The position numbers and the translations under genes are program-made. From Hippasteria phrygiana (taxonomy: Eukaryota > Echinodermata > Asteroidea > Valvatida > Goniasteridae): a stretch of DNA of 64,000 bases. The notes below the pieces were generated by a model, which ran no database searches, was not told the origin of the DNA, and saw only the letters and a list, made by a program, of their open reading frames with translations. The stretch is from contig JAZGUH010000378.1 in the NCBI GenBank assembly GCA_037893225.1, positions 62,001-126,000 on the forward strand. The letters are read 5' to 3'. Shown piece by piece: positions 23,303 to 34,190 of the stretch; within the stretch, counting starts at the first letter, position 1; each line of letters starts with the position of its first letter.

Positions 23303-23820
23303 CAGGGGCGTGTTTTCGCGACCCACAACCTGAAACATGTTTGTGACGTCAAAACGATAACCAGGAACATCTTTACGCAGGCGCGAGAAAACGCAGAACC
23401 AGAAACTGTCATTGACCCATTGAGCTCCATATGCATTGACCGATCTTGCAAACAAACATGGCGGAAGAGCGAGCAGTTGTGCAAGAGTTCGAGTATCTGG
23501 TGAATGACGTCGAAGAGAAATGGTTGAAAATAAGACGTCGGTTAGACGATTACCATGCTTTACACACGCGTCACGACGAACCGTGCCATGGTGGCTCTCG
23601 TACATAATTCAATACTTTTTGGGACGAATAAAAAAAAATATCGTCTGCTTACGTTTTAGTATCTTCTGCCATTTTGAACCTGTGAACCGACTCCAACCTT
23701 CAGTTCTCCTTTGGTCGAAACAATGACGTCACGCAACCATGACCGAAGATGCCAAAACGCCCAACCAATGACCAAAGCGGAAACATGTTTCTGGTCACAG
23801 TCGCGAAAACACGCCACAGG
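23303..23820. mobile_element. MITE with GGCGTGTTTTCGCGAC ends enclosing a short ORF
   Basis: caggggcgtgttttcgcgac at the left and gtcgcgaaaacacgccacag at the right form inverted ends. The sub-terminal sequence also pairs in part (gaaacatgttt). The left end starts CAGGGGCG, as many hAT elements do, but no clear 8-bp target duplication is seen. Confidence 0.55.
23458..23607 (+). CDS. 49-residue ORF inside a MITE, function unknown
   Basis: An ATG in strong context (aacATGGCGG) opens a 49-codon frame rich in charged residues (MAEERAVVQEFEYLVNDVEE, then KWLKIRRRLDDYH), predicted helical. No family was recognised. It lies between inverted transposon ends, so it may be a host first exon carried by the element or a chance ORF. 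Confidence 0.25.
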   Translation: MAEERAVVQEFEYLVNDVEEKWLKIRRRLDDYHALHTRHDEPCHGGSRT

Positions 23821-23897
23821 TTGCATATATCATTGATTTTTACATAAAAGAATAGGAACCAACAAATGGCCACATCTTCAGAATACATGTAACTTAC

Positions 23898-23930
23898 TCT
23901 TTCAGCTTCTGTATATCTTCAGCAGTGTAC
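23898..23930 (-). CDS. dmtf1: DMTF1-like exon 7: 33-nt microexon opening Myb repeat 1
   Basis: Eleven codons' worth of sequence: the last base of a Lys codon, YTAEDIQKLK and two bases of a Glu codon. It is bounded by ttcttcaag and GTAAGTTA. Exon 6 ends ...NHVG plus AA and exon 8 begins with G, so both phases match exactly. The joined protein reads as the DMTF1 G-K-Y-T-x-E-x-I-x-K-L-K-E-L motif. Very short exons are easily missed by gene finders, but phase and homology support this one strongly. Confidence 0.88.
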
Positions 23931-24632
23931 CTTGAAGAAAATAGAAAAACAGAAAGAAACATACAGAGAAAGAGAGTAAGACTGGATATTATTTCAGTCG
24001 CGGTAAAATATATTCCTGAAAATCTAGGATGTCAAATAAAGTTGTAAGCATAACTTCACTTTTTTAACAACGTAAACAAATATTTGTGTCCTAGAAAAGA
24101 ATCATTTACACTGGGAAAAGTTTTGTTTGAATACAATCACAACTTACTCCCACAAGTTTTTAATCACTTGTTTTTCACTTAATTCTTGTTTATTCATACA
24201 GAGTTCGTTAAAAGGTGACTTGTGAGGCAAAATAGAGCTTCCATTTTTAGAAGCAGTCCGTTTCAACGTGGTGTCATATATTGGAACGACCTCAATATTG
24301 GTTTAAAGCAGCGTACTACTAGCTTCATTTGCAAAAATAAAATTGAAAGAATCCATCATCAGAACTTATAAATTGCCTGATTTGTTCATCTATTTCCAGT
24401 ATGTCTCACAAATGTTTTGTCCGTGTGTTGTTCTAAGTCTTGTCCTGTCGTTATTAAAGGGAAAGGTACAAAAGCTATGCTTCACCTTTTCCCATCACGG
24501 TGACATCACTTAAATGTTTACATCTAATTTTTGTGTATTTGTAAACTTGGTCAGATTTAGATTTCTTTTCTGAGCAATGTTCATAATATTCAGAATTTTC
24601 TTTGTATGATACCGAGGATGTCAGTGTGAAAA

Positions 24633-24861
24633 TAAATCCCTTGCGTACGGTTGACACAAATAAGGGCAGATTGAAAATTGCCACCTGGCCGGTTGACGTC
24701 TATACATGCCAATTCCTGCATTTTCAACCATTAGTGGGGTATTGTGTACGTTATGCTTGGCTGCACAAGCCTCTTGTTTCCGTTTCACTTGGCTGCATAA
24801 CCCGGCCTGGTGCCCTGGCGCCCCATGAAATTCCCGGTTTGACCAGGGTTCAAGGGGTTAA
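24633..24861 (+). mobile_element. TTAA-type MITE, family B
   Basis: Contains cccttgcgtacggttgacac, cacctggccggttgacgtct and ggctgcacaagcctcttg, and ends caaggggTTAA. The left TTAA is mutated (taaa). Nearly identical internally to 62314-62570, which lies in the opposite orientation. Confidence 0.7.
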
Positions 24862-25293
24862 CATCAGCTTTAACTGAAGAAAGTTGGGAACACGTCCGCA
24901 CGGGTCTGCACATAAAGGATCATTTCATATTGCCTAAAAGTGGTATCAACTGCGGTAACGCTAGACTTTTTTGGGGCGGTACAAGCATTAACACCCAGCT
25001 GGGCTCATATAAAGAGCTCATTCTGTAGGCCTACATGTACATTTCAGTGCACACAGGCAGTTTCATCCCATACGCTACATGTACTACCATCCCAGTATAT
25101 GGTCCCCAGTGCTTTGTGAAGAATTCAATTACAGCACCACTTATCACCTGGCTCTCTGGCCTTTCATCTCTCTGGACAATGGGGATTTGAAAATCTTCCA
25201 GGTTAGAGTTATTAATAAACATTCACTGCAACAATGCAAGACCTCCACTAATGGGGGTTCTTTGTTCTGGTCTGACCCATGCCTATTCAACAT

Positions 25294-25505
25294 TTAACCC
25301 TTTGAAGCCAGATGACATCTAGGCGCCAAAAAACAAATTACCACTAGGCTGGATGATGTCTATACATGCCATTCTCTGCATTTTCAATCCATTGTTGGAT
25401 TATTGTGTATGTTATGCTTGACTGCACAAGCCTCTTGTGTCCTTTTCGCTTGGCTGCACAGCCACCCAGGCACCTCATTGTAAATAGCCATACTCAGGGG
25501 GTTAA
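25294..25505 (+). mobile_element. TTAA-type MITE, family B
   Basis: Begins TTAACCCTTTGAAGCC, has gatgatgtctatacatgcca and ggctgcacag in the same order as the other family B copies, and ends gggggTTAA. The termini CCCTTTG resemble those of piggyBac-derived MITEs in other animals. Confidence 0.7.
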
Positions 25506-25819
25506 TTACCATTGCAATGTGGAAATCTTTCACAAGCCACCTGGCTTCCCATTTATCAGCTAAGATTGAGGTTCGGAATGCGGCAACCCAAAGAAAAACA
25601 GTGGTACCACAATCAATACCGCAACTGGACAATATGAAATGTTCCCAAATCGGACTCACTTTGCGTGCCAGTGTGTGCTAGTTAATTAGTCTGACTGTGT
25701 GAAGATGTGGTCCAGTAATTGAGCACAAGGCAAGTTCGCCTCTGCCTCATGAGTGGGGCATGTGCCTTTACTTTCATTCATCACAGGATTAACGTAAAGT
25801 CAATCAGCAAATCAGTAGG

Positions 25820-26560
25820 GCTGCCTTCTTGTTTTTCACTTGTCACACTTTTTTTCCTGTTAATTATTTTTTTTCTACTTAGAAAATTTCTAAGAGCCTG
25901 CAGACATGTTTGAATACTGTTTTCTTTGTACTTAGAAATTTAGAACAATGTTAAAAATTGCCCGCACACAAACCGCACACAAACATTCGATCAGTCTTCA
26001 AAATACAATTCCATTACAAGTCTAATTAATCCTAAAAAAATATTTAAAAGTCAATAAAAATGTTTAAAATCTGATAAAAATTTGTTATCAGTGTCAAGTG
26101 CAAGAAGTGAAATTGAAAGCACACAATTAAAACAATTATGAAACTGCTAATTGACCGTCAGACGATCTAAAAACAGGAATAACCCCCCTCACGTGTGTCA
26201 CTGATACAACACTGGGCTATGTGTGCCTGAATGTAGACTCCCAAGCAAGTCTAGACAATGGAAGACTGTTCATCAAGCAAGTTAATCTCGGAGGGCAGTA
26301 TCGATGGAATGGTAACCAAAATACACAGTCCACCTTCTAAACCCTCCACACATGGCTTAACCTGTCTCATACCATACATGTACTACGATCACTCCAAGGC
26401 GGTCCACACATGGTGTAACCTGTCTCATACGATACATGTACTACCATCACTCCAAGGCGGTCCACACATGGTGTAACCCGTCTCATACGATACATGTACT
26501 ACCATCACTCCATGGCGGTCCACACATGGTGTAACCTGTCTCAAAGTTCGACTTTATGCT
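25820..26560 (+). repeat. Duplicated block, copy 1, with 58-bp tandem repeat
   Basis: This block recurs in the same orientation at about 33000-33361 plus 33905-34190 (shared words ttagaaaatttctaag, atcagtcttcaaaatacaat, gtctagacaatggaagactg). At its right end a 58-bp unit starting tccacacatggtgtaacctg is repeated about 3.4 times from 26346. This copy lacks the 540-bp insertion present in copy 2. Confidence 0.8.
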
Positions 26561-26804
26561 TATTCCGTGCTGCCAGGTCACATTTATGCTTACAACACTA
26601 GACGAATATGCACAGAAACCGGAGTTATATAATGCACCATGCACACAAGCCAAAATTTCTTGCTAAACTCATGAAATACAGCTTACAATTAGCACCAAAA
26701 AATCTGCTACGGTCATCACCCCAGTGACCTCTGTGATACTCTTTGCCGGATATAGTATTTAGAAATCTCTTCCTTGCCTATCATGACACTCTCCTTGTCC
26801 TTAC

Positions 26805-26962
26805 TTGCCAACGTGGTTTTTGGAGTCGTACATGCGGATGACACGCCTGTAGACGGCAAACAAGGGCCGCTGAAGTCCCTTGGCTATGAAACGGTAGAAG
26901 TCTTTCCGTTCCTCCTTAGTCATCTGAAAAATCACCGACACGGCATCTCCCAGTTTACGAAT
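26805..26962 (-). CDS. dmtf1: DMTF1-like exon 6: conserved pre-Myb segment
   Basis: Encodes residues about 163-214: IRKLGDAVSVIFQMTKEERK, DFYRFIAKGLQRPLFAVYRR and VIRMYDSKNHVG. The segment with RPLFAVYRRVLRMYD is highly conserved in DMTF1 proteins directly before the Myb repeats. The acceptor is a long T-tract followed by ttaattag and the donor is GTAAGGAC. It starts in phase 0 and ends after AA, completed to Lys by the microexon. Confidence 0.92.
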
Positions 26963-27063
26963 CTAATTAAGAAAAAAAAAAAAGGCAAGAGTTTTACGTA
27001 AAGTATATAGATAATTTACTGCCCAGTTCCTATTCAAGTATGTTTGTACTTAAATGCAACTTA

Positions 27064-27273
27064 CATAACTATAATACTCGTGCGTCTACTAACTTACATC
27101 TCCACATACCACAACATAGAACATCCGCCTTCCAATACAATATTAAATACTCCGGACCTAAACTATGGAATGATTTACCATTCTCTCTTAGATGTTCAAG
27201 GTCATATAATATTTTTTAACGCAAACTTAAATTGTATCTGATGTATTATAATCTGTGTGTCTTTGGCCTGTGA
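27064..27273 (+). pseudogene. LINE reverse-transcriptase ORF, C-terminal remnant
   Basis: In one frame the plus strand reads NYNTRASTNLHLH, then SAFQYNIKYSGPKLWNDLP and, after an in-frame TAA, RKLKLYL. The order Y-N-T-R ... F-x-Y-x-G-P-x-L-W-N-x-L-P ... F-K-R-x-L-K-x-Y-L is the typical C-terminus of animal non-LTR retrotransposon ORF2. It lies in DMTF1 intron 5 in antisense orientation to the gene. The 5' part of the LINE is absent, as expected for a 5'-truncated insertion. Confidence 0.8.
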
Positions 27274-27678
27274 ACTTTGTAGGTGATCTTATTCACAACT
27301 TTAATACTTAGAAACGTAATTATTTTTTGTATCTAATAGTTGGTCCGTTTTTGTGTAATGGCATGCCTACTACAAGCTATGCTTCTCATGTGTTGCCACC
27401 TCTACTGGCCTTCATATCTCAATTCAAACTTGTGGTTTCTTTTGCCATTAAGAGGAAACAAATGTATTGAAATGAAATGTAAAATGTAGTCAAGAGGTAT
27501 TTTATACACGCACTGTTACACCATGGTGACCTACACCATAGTGACCTACAACATGGTGACCTACACCATGGCACACCACAGAGTTCATGAATGGCTTCTA
27601 ACAGAGAGGGGATTCTTGTCCTTGTGTCCTGTTTCTCTCCATCCAAGACCAAAATGGGTACTTTTGAAGGCAGAGTCA

Positions 27679-27801
27679 GGCCGTGTCCGAATTACGTGGC
27701 TACGGCTTGAAATTACACACGAGTCTATGGGAAGTGGCTGCAGCCGCTACCATAGACATGTGTGTAACATCCAGCCGTAGCCAAGTAATTCGGACACGGC
27801 C
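27679..27801. mobile_element. 123-bp MITE with GGCCGTGTCCGAATTAC ends and TCA duplication
   Basis: GGCCGTGTCCGAATTAC and its inverse bound a 123-bp hairpin-forming element; the arms extend through ggctacggct. TCA is present immediately outside both ends (27676-27678 and 27802-27804), a 3-bp target duplication as in PIF/Harbinger-type elements. Confidence 0.75.
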
Positions 27802-28131
27802 TCAGTTACTGTGTGTGGCTGATTATGCACAAAATGCAAAGTTACACAAAGCATGTGAACTCGTCACCTAGCTAAAATTCCCTTCTGAGCACTGGCACAA
27901 TGCAAAGAGCAGTAAGCACAAAAGTTCCGTGCTTTGATTCTTTGCTTTCAATAAACCAACCCAAGAAAATGGGATTCCTTTTTTGCCATTTTAGACCAAA
28001 TCATCTGAGCCTGAGGGGTTGCTCTCTTACAGTGAATGTGTAGATTTTATGCACATGTAAAAAATGCACAAATACCTAAAAAAAAACATTTAAAATTCCA
28101 AATCCCACAGAAATTCCAATGATGTGGAAAA

Positions 28132-28525
28132 TTAACCCTAACCCCTGGTATTTTTTAACTGGGAAGTTTCCTGAACCTGTCAATATCCAACACTCTTCGA
28201 CATTCTTTGTACTTGACAAACTGGCAGGGATGTAGTCGAGTCCATCACAAGTCCCTGCAAGTCCATCACAAGCCCTCCAGTCATAACATTTTCCAATCAC
28301 AAGCTATTCAAATGAGCTTTGACAAAGGCATTCCTTTGTCATTGTTCATCGAGTTACATGAACCAGCTTTATGAAAGGACTTCTGACTGGTCTTGCAAAA
28401 GGACTTGTGAAAGGACTCAACTTTAATTCTGCAAATTGGGACATGATAGACCCAAGGCGCCACCAGTCCTGAACCCGTCAAAATACCGCACAACATGGTG
28501 TGTTGGATTTCAGCGGATTAGGGAC
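28132..28525. mobile_element. Probable TTAA family A element carrying a hAT MITE
   Basis: The left end TTAACCCTAACCCCTGG is clear. The right end is degraded near 28515-28530 (ggattaggga). The body (cctgaacctgtcaa, cctgaacccgtcaaaat) resembles the 36862 element (cctgaatccgctaaaatcc). The hAT MITE 28225-28431 sits inside it. Confidence 0.45.
28225..28431 (-). mobile_element. hAT-type MITE (GTAGTCGAGTCC family), copy 1
   Basis: Starts CAGGGATGTAGTCGAGTCC and ends ...AATTCTG. The flanks are caaactgg and caaattgg (7 of 8 match), an 8-bp target duplication typical of hAT transposons. Internal words (gcattcctttgtcattgttc, ggacttctgactgg) match three other copies. Confidence 0.85.
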
Positions 28526-28650
28526 AATGACCAATCCCATGTAGAAAAGCAAGGGTGGATCGATGATGCTGCAGTTTTGAAATTCCAATGACTCAAACAT
28601 ACTGAAACATTTCTTTGAATAAGGAGCATCCTGACTGTCTAACAAAGTAC

Positions 28651-28727
28651 CTTCAGATATTCCTCAATGTTTCTTTCCAGGATATCGATTTCCTCCTTTG
28701 ACCACATGCCTTGCTTCCACTTATGAC
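28651..28727 (-). CDS. dmtf1: DMTF1-like exon 5: KWKQGMWSKEE segment
   Basis: Encodes (G)HKWKQGMWSKEEIDILERN and IEEYLK. The H-K-W-K-Q-G-x-W-S-K-E-E-I-D-I-L motif is a hallmark of DMTF1 upstream of the Myb repeats. Borders: ttgtcgcag acceptor and GTACTTTG donor. It starts in phase 1 (Gly split with exon 4) and ends in phase 0. Confidence 0.92.
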
Positions 28728-28790
28728 CTGCGACAAAGAAAATTCAACAAAAAAATAAGAATCAGTTTTGGCTTGGTATTCTTTGAAGAG

Positions 28791-29289
28791 TTAACGGTAG
28801 TGTACACGATTGGTAATTCTCCAATTTGTTTTTACTGAATTATTATGAAATACCTTACTAGACTGTAAGTTAATAGTAGTCTCAATCATCCTGTGAAATG
28901 ATGGCACCAGGTGTGCTGTCGTTGTCAAGAAAAGTGGAAATGAATATCGTTTTCCAACGATTTTCAGCTGGAAATCATTGGAAAACTGCCCTGTAGCCAT
29001 TAGTCAAGGCGCGCATGGCTACCTGTACGAGTGGCGCGCCCCGGACATGATGGCGCCATGGCATATCCGGGGCGCGTCACGCGCCCAGATAGCCAAGCGC
29101 GCCTTGACTAAAGGCTATTATCCGCCCGACGGTTGAAAACGAGTGCCGTTTTTCTCTTGGTTTTTCGCCATCCAACAACGCAAAACTTTGAACAGGTCAA
29201 TGGAACGATATTTCCTATAACATACTAACCCCCAAATCCGCCCATTTTTGAAAATTGCAACAATGACCAATCATGTACACTGCCTTTAA
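28791..29289 (-). mobile_element. GTAGTGTACACGATTGG element, short copy (minus)
   Basis: Inverted ends TTAACGGTAGTGTACACGAT and ...CATGTACACTGCCTTTAA. The body is the reverse complement of 17411-17987, except that 28993-29120 holds a GC-rich inverted repeat (tagtcaaggcgcgc ... gcgcgccttgacta) not present in the other copy. Confidence 0.75.
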
Positions 29290-30160
29290 AGCATGTCATA
29301 GCATTATAACAGATTCAACCTGATATGGCAGTCCCTCTATTTTTTTGTAATACCTGGGTTGTAGAAAATAAGGCATCACTACAGTAATCAATAGTATTGG
29401 AAGTCGATCACAATAGGATTTGTCTGCACTTGTATCAAACCACAAGGATTTTTCTGACTCAATAATTTGTTGAGAGAGACTTTTTTGCCCTCATACTTCA
29501 GCAGTGTTCTAGCCAGGCATTAAACAGCGCTAGCACCCACTACGCTTTCAGGAATTAGCACTACGCTTGAATGCTGCCCCTACGCTGCCACTACGCTATA
29601 AAATTAAGAGCAAGAGTATATTCTAAACAATTTCAAATGAACTAAATTTTGCCTGTATAATCTTAAAAACTTTTGATCAAAACAGTCCAGGAATTGCCTC
29701 AGATTGCACCACAGAGCATCTAGAATCTAAAAATTGTTGGGCCCCTTAAGCGGACCCCAGACCCCACGCCGTAAGGGCTTCATGCTCCACGCTCGCATTG
29801 TCCATCCTTGAGCAAAATGCCCCTACGCTTAAATTTCACCCTGGCTAGAACACTGTACTTCAGAGCTCCTACCTCCACAGAAATGGTACAGAGGGCACAT
29901 GAGGTTGAATCTAGGAAACATGCCTAAAAATTAATGACTTCATGACTGAGGTTAGTTTCTGGCATGAGATGAACTTCCTGTCCTAATTCTTGTTGGGGAT
30001 GTGATTCATGTTCCTATAGTACAGTCAACAAGAGCATTGGGTTCAATCCCACCACTCGGCCAAGGAGTTTGCACCCCTGGGAAAGATGCTGCATCACCCA
30101 GGATTCTCTCCTACCTAAGAGTTTAATGATAGGTCACATGAAATGAAAACTGCTCTCAAA
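29290..30160. other. DMTF1 intron DNA with a SINE-like fragment
   Basis: No exon seen. About 30030-30130 has a B-box-like word (gggttcaatccc) followed by gcacccctgggaaagatgct and acccaggat, the order seen in the better-preserved SINEs at 35619 and 59868. It is probably a decayed SINE fragment. Confidence 0.4.
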
Positions 30161-30168
30161 GCAAATAT

Positions 30169-30611
30169 GTGACCCGCTCTGGAAAAAGGTAAATTATGTC
30201 GCAAAATATGAAAAATTAGTTTTATGTATGTTTGGAAAGCCCGCAATGTAAGCTTTCATTTGGTACATGATAGAGCTCCAAAGCCCTTTCCGTTCTGGAG
30301 ATATCGCATTTTTGCATATTAATTAGTTCTATGGAGTTCAAATTGCACAACAGAGAAAACAGGCTTTGAAATAGCTAGTTCTGATACAATGCAATGGAAC
30401 AATGCACTCTAAAAAGGTTAGTTTTTCACTTTATTCAGTGAAATTAACATTGTTGTGCGCCAAACCTGAAAGTTTAGATGGTAAAGATGTCATTAAAGAC
30501 AAAAAACAAAAAATGAATTTTGACGAACAATTTCACCCTCTCAACGTTGAAAGGGCCATTAAACGTAAATGCATAGCGCGACTTATATCACCTTTTTCTG
30601 GAGTGAGTCAC
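30169..30611 (+). mobile_element. GTGACCCRCTC MITE, copy 1
   Basis: Ends GTGACCCGCTCTGGAAAAAGG and, inverted, gtgactcactccagaaaaag. The flanks are ATAT on both sides. It is the reverse complement of 54280-54726 along most of its length. Other copies are at 35859-36110 and 62117-62802. The 4-bp target duplication is consistent across copies. Confidence 0.8.
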
Positions 30612-31371
30612 ATATGCTTTTGAACTGTGTAAGCACAAAGGAATTCCTGTTTGGATCCGAAATAGGGATTGCACTTTTTTTCCCACTTCAAAATGTTTAA
30701 GCTATTTCCTGACATGCTAGGGCACTGTTTCTATGTCAATCAAGGTACTCACTAAACAGTTTATGCACTTACGGTTAAAAAAAGAAGTCAAAAATTGACA
30801 TATTTATGGCAATAAGCCAGTTCGGTATCTCAAAGGTCAAAGGTTATTCGGGATAAAATTGCTGACGTAATGTCACGTTATGTTATGCGATTGGCCATTC
30901 TGACTGAATTTAACAAGTGCACGTTGTGCGACCACCTTTTGCGTTCACACGCGCACGTTGGGTCAGGCAGGTCATTCGGGATAAAATGACATTGTGGACA
31001 AGCGCAGTTGAAATACCGAATTGGCTTATTAGCATATTAAATTTGTTTACTGAATGGCTATAAGCACTCAAATAATGCAGAAACACACACATTTGGAAAA
31101 ATTGACAACAGAAAAAGTTTGTTTTAATCCTTCAAATTTATGCCCTATCAGATATGATACTGAAACTTTTCCCTTGTGTGACAAGCTACAAGCACCCAGA
31201 GACACTAGTTCATTCCACGCATTCAAGCACTCCCGAATGCTCACCTTTGTTTAGATGTCCCATCTATAATTATTCCTAATTTTGTGCCTCAGCGGCTTAC
31301 AGCAAACTCTTGATACTGTAGCTTTATGTATGTGACTGACTAATTACTGGAAACTTAATACGTAATTATCA

Positions 31372-31670
31372 CATGTGATGCGATCAAGCAAAATCAGTCG
31401 GAACTCGGCAATCCTTGTTTTGAGATATGGGCCAATATGTTTCGTAGTGGAAAAATCCAAATTGATTTTTTTACAAAAACAGAAGGGAAAAACATTCTTC
31501 TTTCACATGAAAATATGACGTATTATAGATGTGCTAAAAATGACGCAATTAAAGTACTGTAACTTTAAACTTGATTTTTCTCAGTTTCTTTCTTTTTAAT
31601 GTGCCGTTGTTAAAATATTTGTAACTTTTTAACCAAAGGTGGGATTTTACTTGATCGCATCACATATTAT
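31372..31670 (+). mobile_element. GTGATGCGATCAAGC MITE, uninterrupted copy
   Basis: Inverted ends gtgatgcgatcaagcaaaat and attttacttgatcgcatcac. The reverse-complement relative at 36680-37280 is interrupted by a TTAA element. This copy preserves the uninterrupted target (cagtactttaattgcgtcat on the minus strand). Confidence 0.75.
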
Positions 31671-31692
31671 CATACAACGAAGCACTGTTTAC

Positions 31693-31789
31693 CTTTCCTG
31701 GAGAGGTTGTCCTTAGAATCTCTGCTGGTGAACCAAGACTGTGTCACAGGATCGATGGGAACCTCAGCAGGCGGAACCCCTCCAGAGGG
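31693..31789 (-). CDS. dmtf1: DMTF1-like exon 4
   Basis: Encodes residues 105-136: PSGGVPPAEVPIDPVTQSWF and TSRDSKDNLSRK. The V-x-Q-x-W-F-T-x-x-x-x-K-x-x-L-x-x-K-G run aligns with the segment preceding HKWKQG in DMTF1. Acceptor ttgaacattcag, donor GTAAACAG. It starts in phase 0 and ends after one base of a Gly codon, matching exon 5. Confidence 0.9.
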
Positions 31790-31915
31790 CTGAATGTTCA
31801 ACTAAACGTGCAAGGGATTAAAAGTCGGATTTTAAACGTAGGTGGATACAAAATAAATATGTAATTCGCCGCTTGCATGGTAAAACATTTCACATTATCT
31901 CTGGAGTTTATAATT

Positions 31916-32154
31916 GAGGAATTTCACATTAGCCCCTTCTGCGCACTTCCGGTATGAAAGCGAGAATGTCAGTGGCAAACAAAACAACGCTTTTCAGCAC
32001 ATTCATTCATGCATGCATGAATTAATCAGGCCATAAAAGGAAGCGCAGGTGCACGATCAGCATAAAGTTGTTTACTGTGACATTGAGATCCTCGTTTTCA
32101 AACGCGGAAGTGCGCAGATCGGCACTAAACTCGTCGTTGTGGGATTCCTCTATG
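31916..32154. mobile_element. MITE with GAGGAAT...CTGCGCACTTCCG sub-terminal repeats, copy 1
   Basis: The left (gaggaatttcacatt ... tctgcgcacttccg) and right (cggaagtgcgcaga ... gtgggattcctc) ends are inverted. A reverse-oriented copy at 61459-61691 shares most of the interior (tgaaaagcgttgttttgttt, gatcctcgttttcaaacgcg). The TA flank is clear in that copy but degraded here. Confidence 0.7.
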
Positions 32155-32999
32155 GAGTTTATAAACTCATTAGGAGGTAAATTGCTATTTCTTTCCTCCT
32201 GCTGTGACTGGCCACGAATCCGTGGCCACGAATCCGTGCCCACGATTGTGCCCTTGGCATGTCACACGCCTTGGTTTCCTGCCTTTTAAGCCATTGGCCT
32301 CAATTAATTCGCCCTGTCCACCAGTCCAGTCTTTGTGCACTTCAGAGGATCTAAAGACCTTGTGGGGGATGACGTCCCCAACACCAGACACTCTGTGGCC
32401 TGGTGTTCGTCTCACGTAGTTTAGCCGATGTCGAATCGCACTACCGCTTCTAGGAGCCATGCATGAGGCTTGAGCAGCAGTGGAGAACCAAAGCAACATC
32501 ATTCATTAAATTGGTCTGCAAACGACTGACGCGAGGTGTCGTTCCTTACTGCTATCCCTCATGACTACCACATATACCCCATCAGGCATGGTCTCTTTCT
32601 GATGGAGGTGGTGGTGCATGGTGCCATTTCATTTGACATAATAGGGTGGTTTAGCACATTTTACATGACCATCAACGTGAGCGTGTTGGACTTTGTCCAC
32701 GTGCACATCTATTTAAAAGTAGAGCACGCTGACATTTACGTTGACGTTCACGTAAACGTTCAACTAAACCTCCTAATTTGACATGTACATGTACTACTTC
32801 GCATGCTGCAATCAATCACGTGACTTAACCATTGCAGAAATTTCTGAACAAATTCCTGTTTTAAACAGTTTCTTATCCGGTTTTTATACCATAAAATAGG
32901 ATTGAAAAATGTTTTTTATCCTGTTTAGGTAAAAATATTGTAACTGCTACTAGTGCTACATGTAAGTTTGACCGTTTCTTTCCTATTTTTCTCCAAACA

Positions 33000-34190
33000 A
33001 ACCCGTTTGTTTCCTGTTTTTCACTTGTCACAGTTTTTTTCCTGGTTTTCTATTTTTTACTTAGAAAATTTCTAAGGGGCCTGCAGACCCGTTTGAATAC
33101 TATTTTCTTTACTTAGAAATTTAGATTTTTTTTAAAAATTGCCTGCACACAAACATTCGATCAGTCTTCAAAATACAATTCCATTACAAGTCTAATTAAT
33201 CATAAAATATTAAAAAGTCGATAAAAATGTTTAAAATCTGATAAAAAAAATGTTATCAGTGTCAAGTGCAAGAAGTGAAATTGGAAGCACAAAATTTAAA
33301 ACAATTATGAAACTGCTAATTAACCGTCAGACGATCTAAAAACAGGAATAAAACCCGTTTTATTCCTTTTTTTGTCTATAGATACATGTACACCGTGTTC
33401 CCTAAACAGGATTTATAAATACAGTTTACTTGTTCCTATTGCTGGAGAGCCCGTCACGTGGGTGGTTTTATACGGCTGATAAAACACCAACCAGTTTTAA
33501 ACTCTTCTTTTCGGTGTCACTGTTGGTTGAACGCTCGCGCGACAAGTCACTCTCATAATTACGCAAACGCAATACGACCGATGAGTCCGTATTTCCAGTG
33601 CATAAACCCGTTTCAAACAGGATACAAACATGTTTTATTAAGTGCTGTGCCGGTTTTAAACAAGTACGTTTAAAACCGCCTTGGGGCCTGGGCGCTTGAT
33701 AATAACCCGAGCCGAAGATCGCGCGAGTGTTCAAACAATAAAAGAAACCAGATTTCATTGGAGTCTAAATTTCGTGTGACACTGCAAAAAGTATTTAAAA
33801 CCGGTTGGTGTTTTATCGGCCGTTTAAAACCACCCACGTGACGGGCTCTCGACCAATAGGAACGGGTAAACTGTCTTAGGTATTTATGAATTCCTGTTTA
33901 AATTAAACGAGGGAAGGCCTCCCCCTCACGTGTGTCACTGACACAACACTGGGCTATGTGTATGTGTGCCTGAATGTAGACTCCCAAGCAAGTCTAGACA
34001 ATGGAAGACTGTTCATCAAGCAAGTTAATCTCGGAGGGCAGTATCGATGGAATGGTAACTAAAATACACAGTCCACCTTCTAAACCCTCCACACATGGTG
34101 TAACCTGTCACATACAATACATGTACTACGATTACTCTATGGCAGTCCACACATAGTGTATTAACCTGTCACATACAATACATGTATGTT
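33000..34190 (+). repeat. Duplicated block, copy 2, interrupted by a foldback element
   Basis: Matches 25820-26560 in two pieces (33000-33361 and about 33905-34190), interrupted by 33401-33902 and its immediate flanks. Copy 1 therefore shows the empty site. The 58-bp tandem repeat is present here in fewer copies (about 1.7). Confidence 0.75.
33401..33902. mobile_element. Foldback element with ~110-bp inverted arms
   Basis: The left arm (cctaaacaggatttataaat, gagcccgtcacgtgggtggt, aaaacaccaacc) and right arm (ggttggtgttttatcgg, accacccacgtgacgggctc, ttcctgttta) are inverted copies. The centre has ggttttaaacaagtacgttt, shared with 21223-21321 and 50758-50895. It is inserted in duplicated block copy 2. 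Confidence 0.75.

Noticed and set aside
32185..32502. Minus-strand ORF beginning MAPRSGSAIRHRL
   Set aside because: No recognised family, no matching splice partners, and surrounded by repeats.
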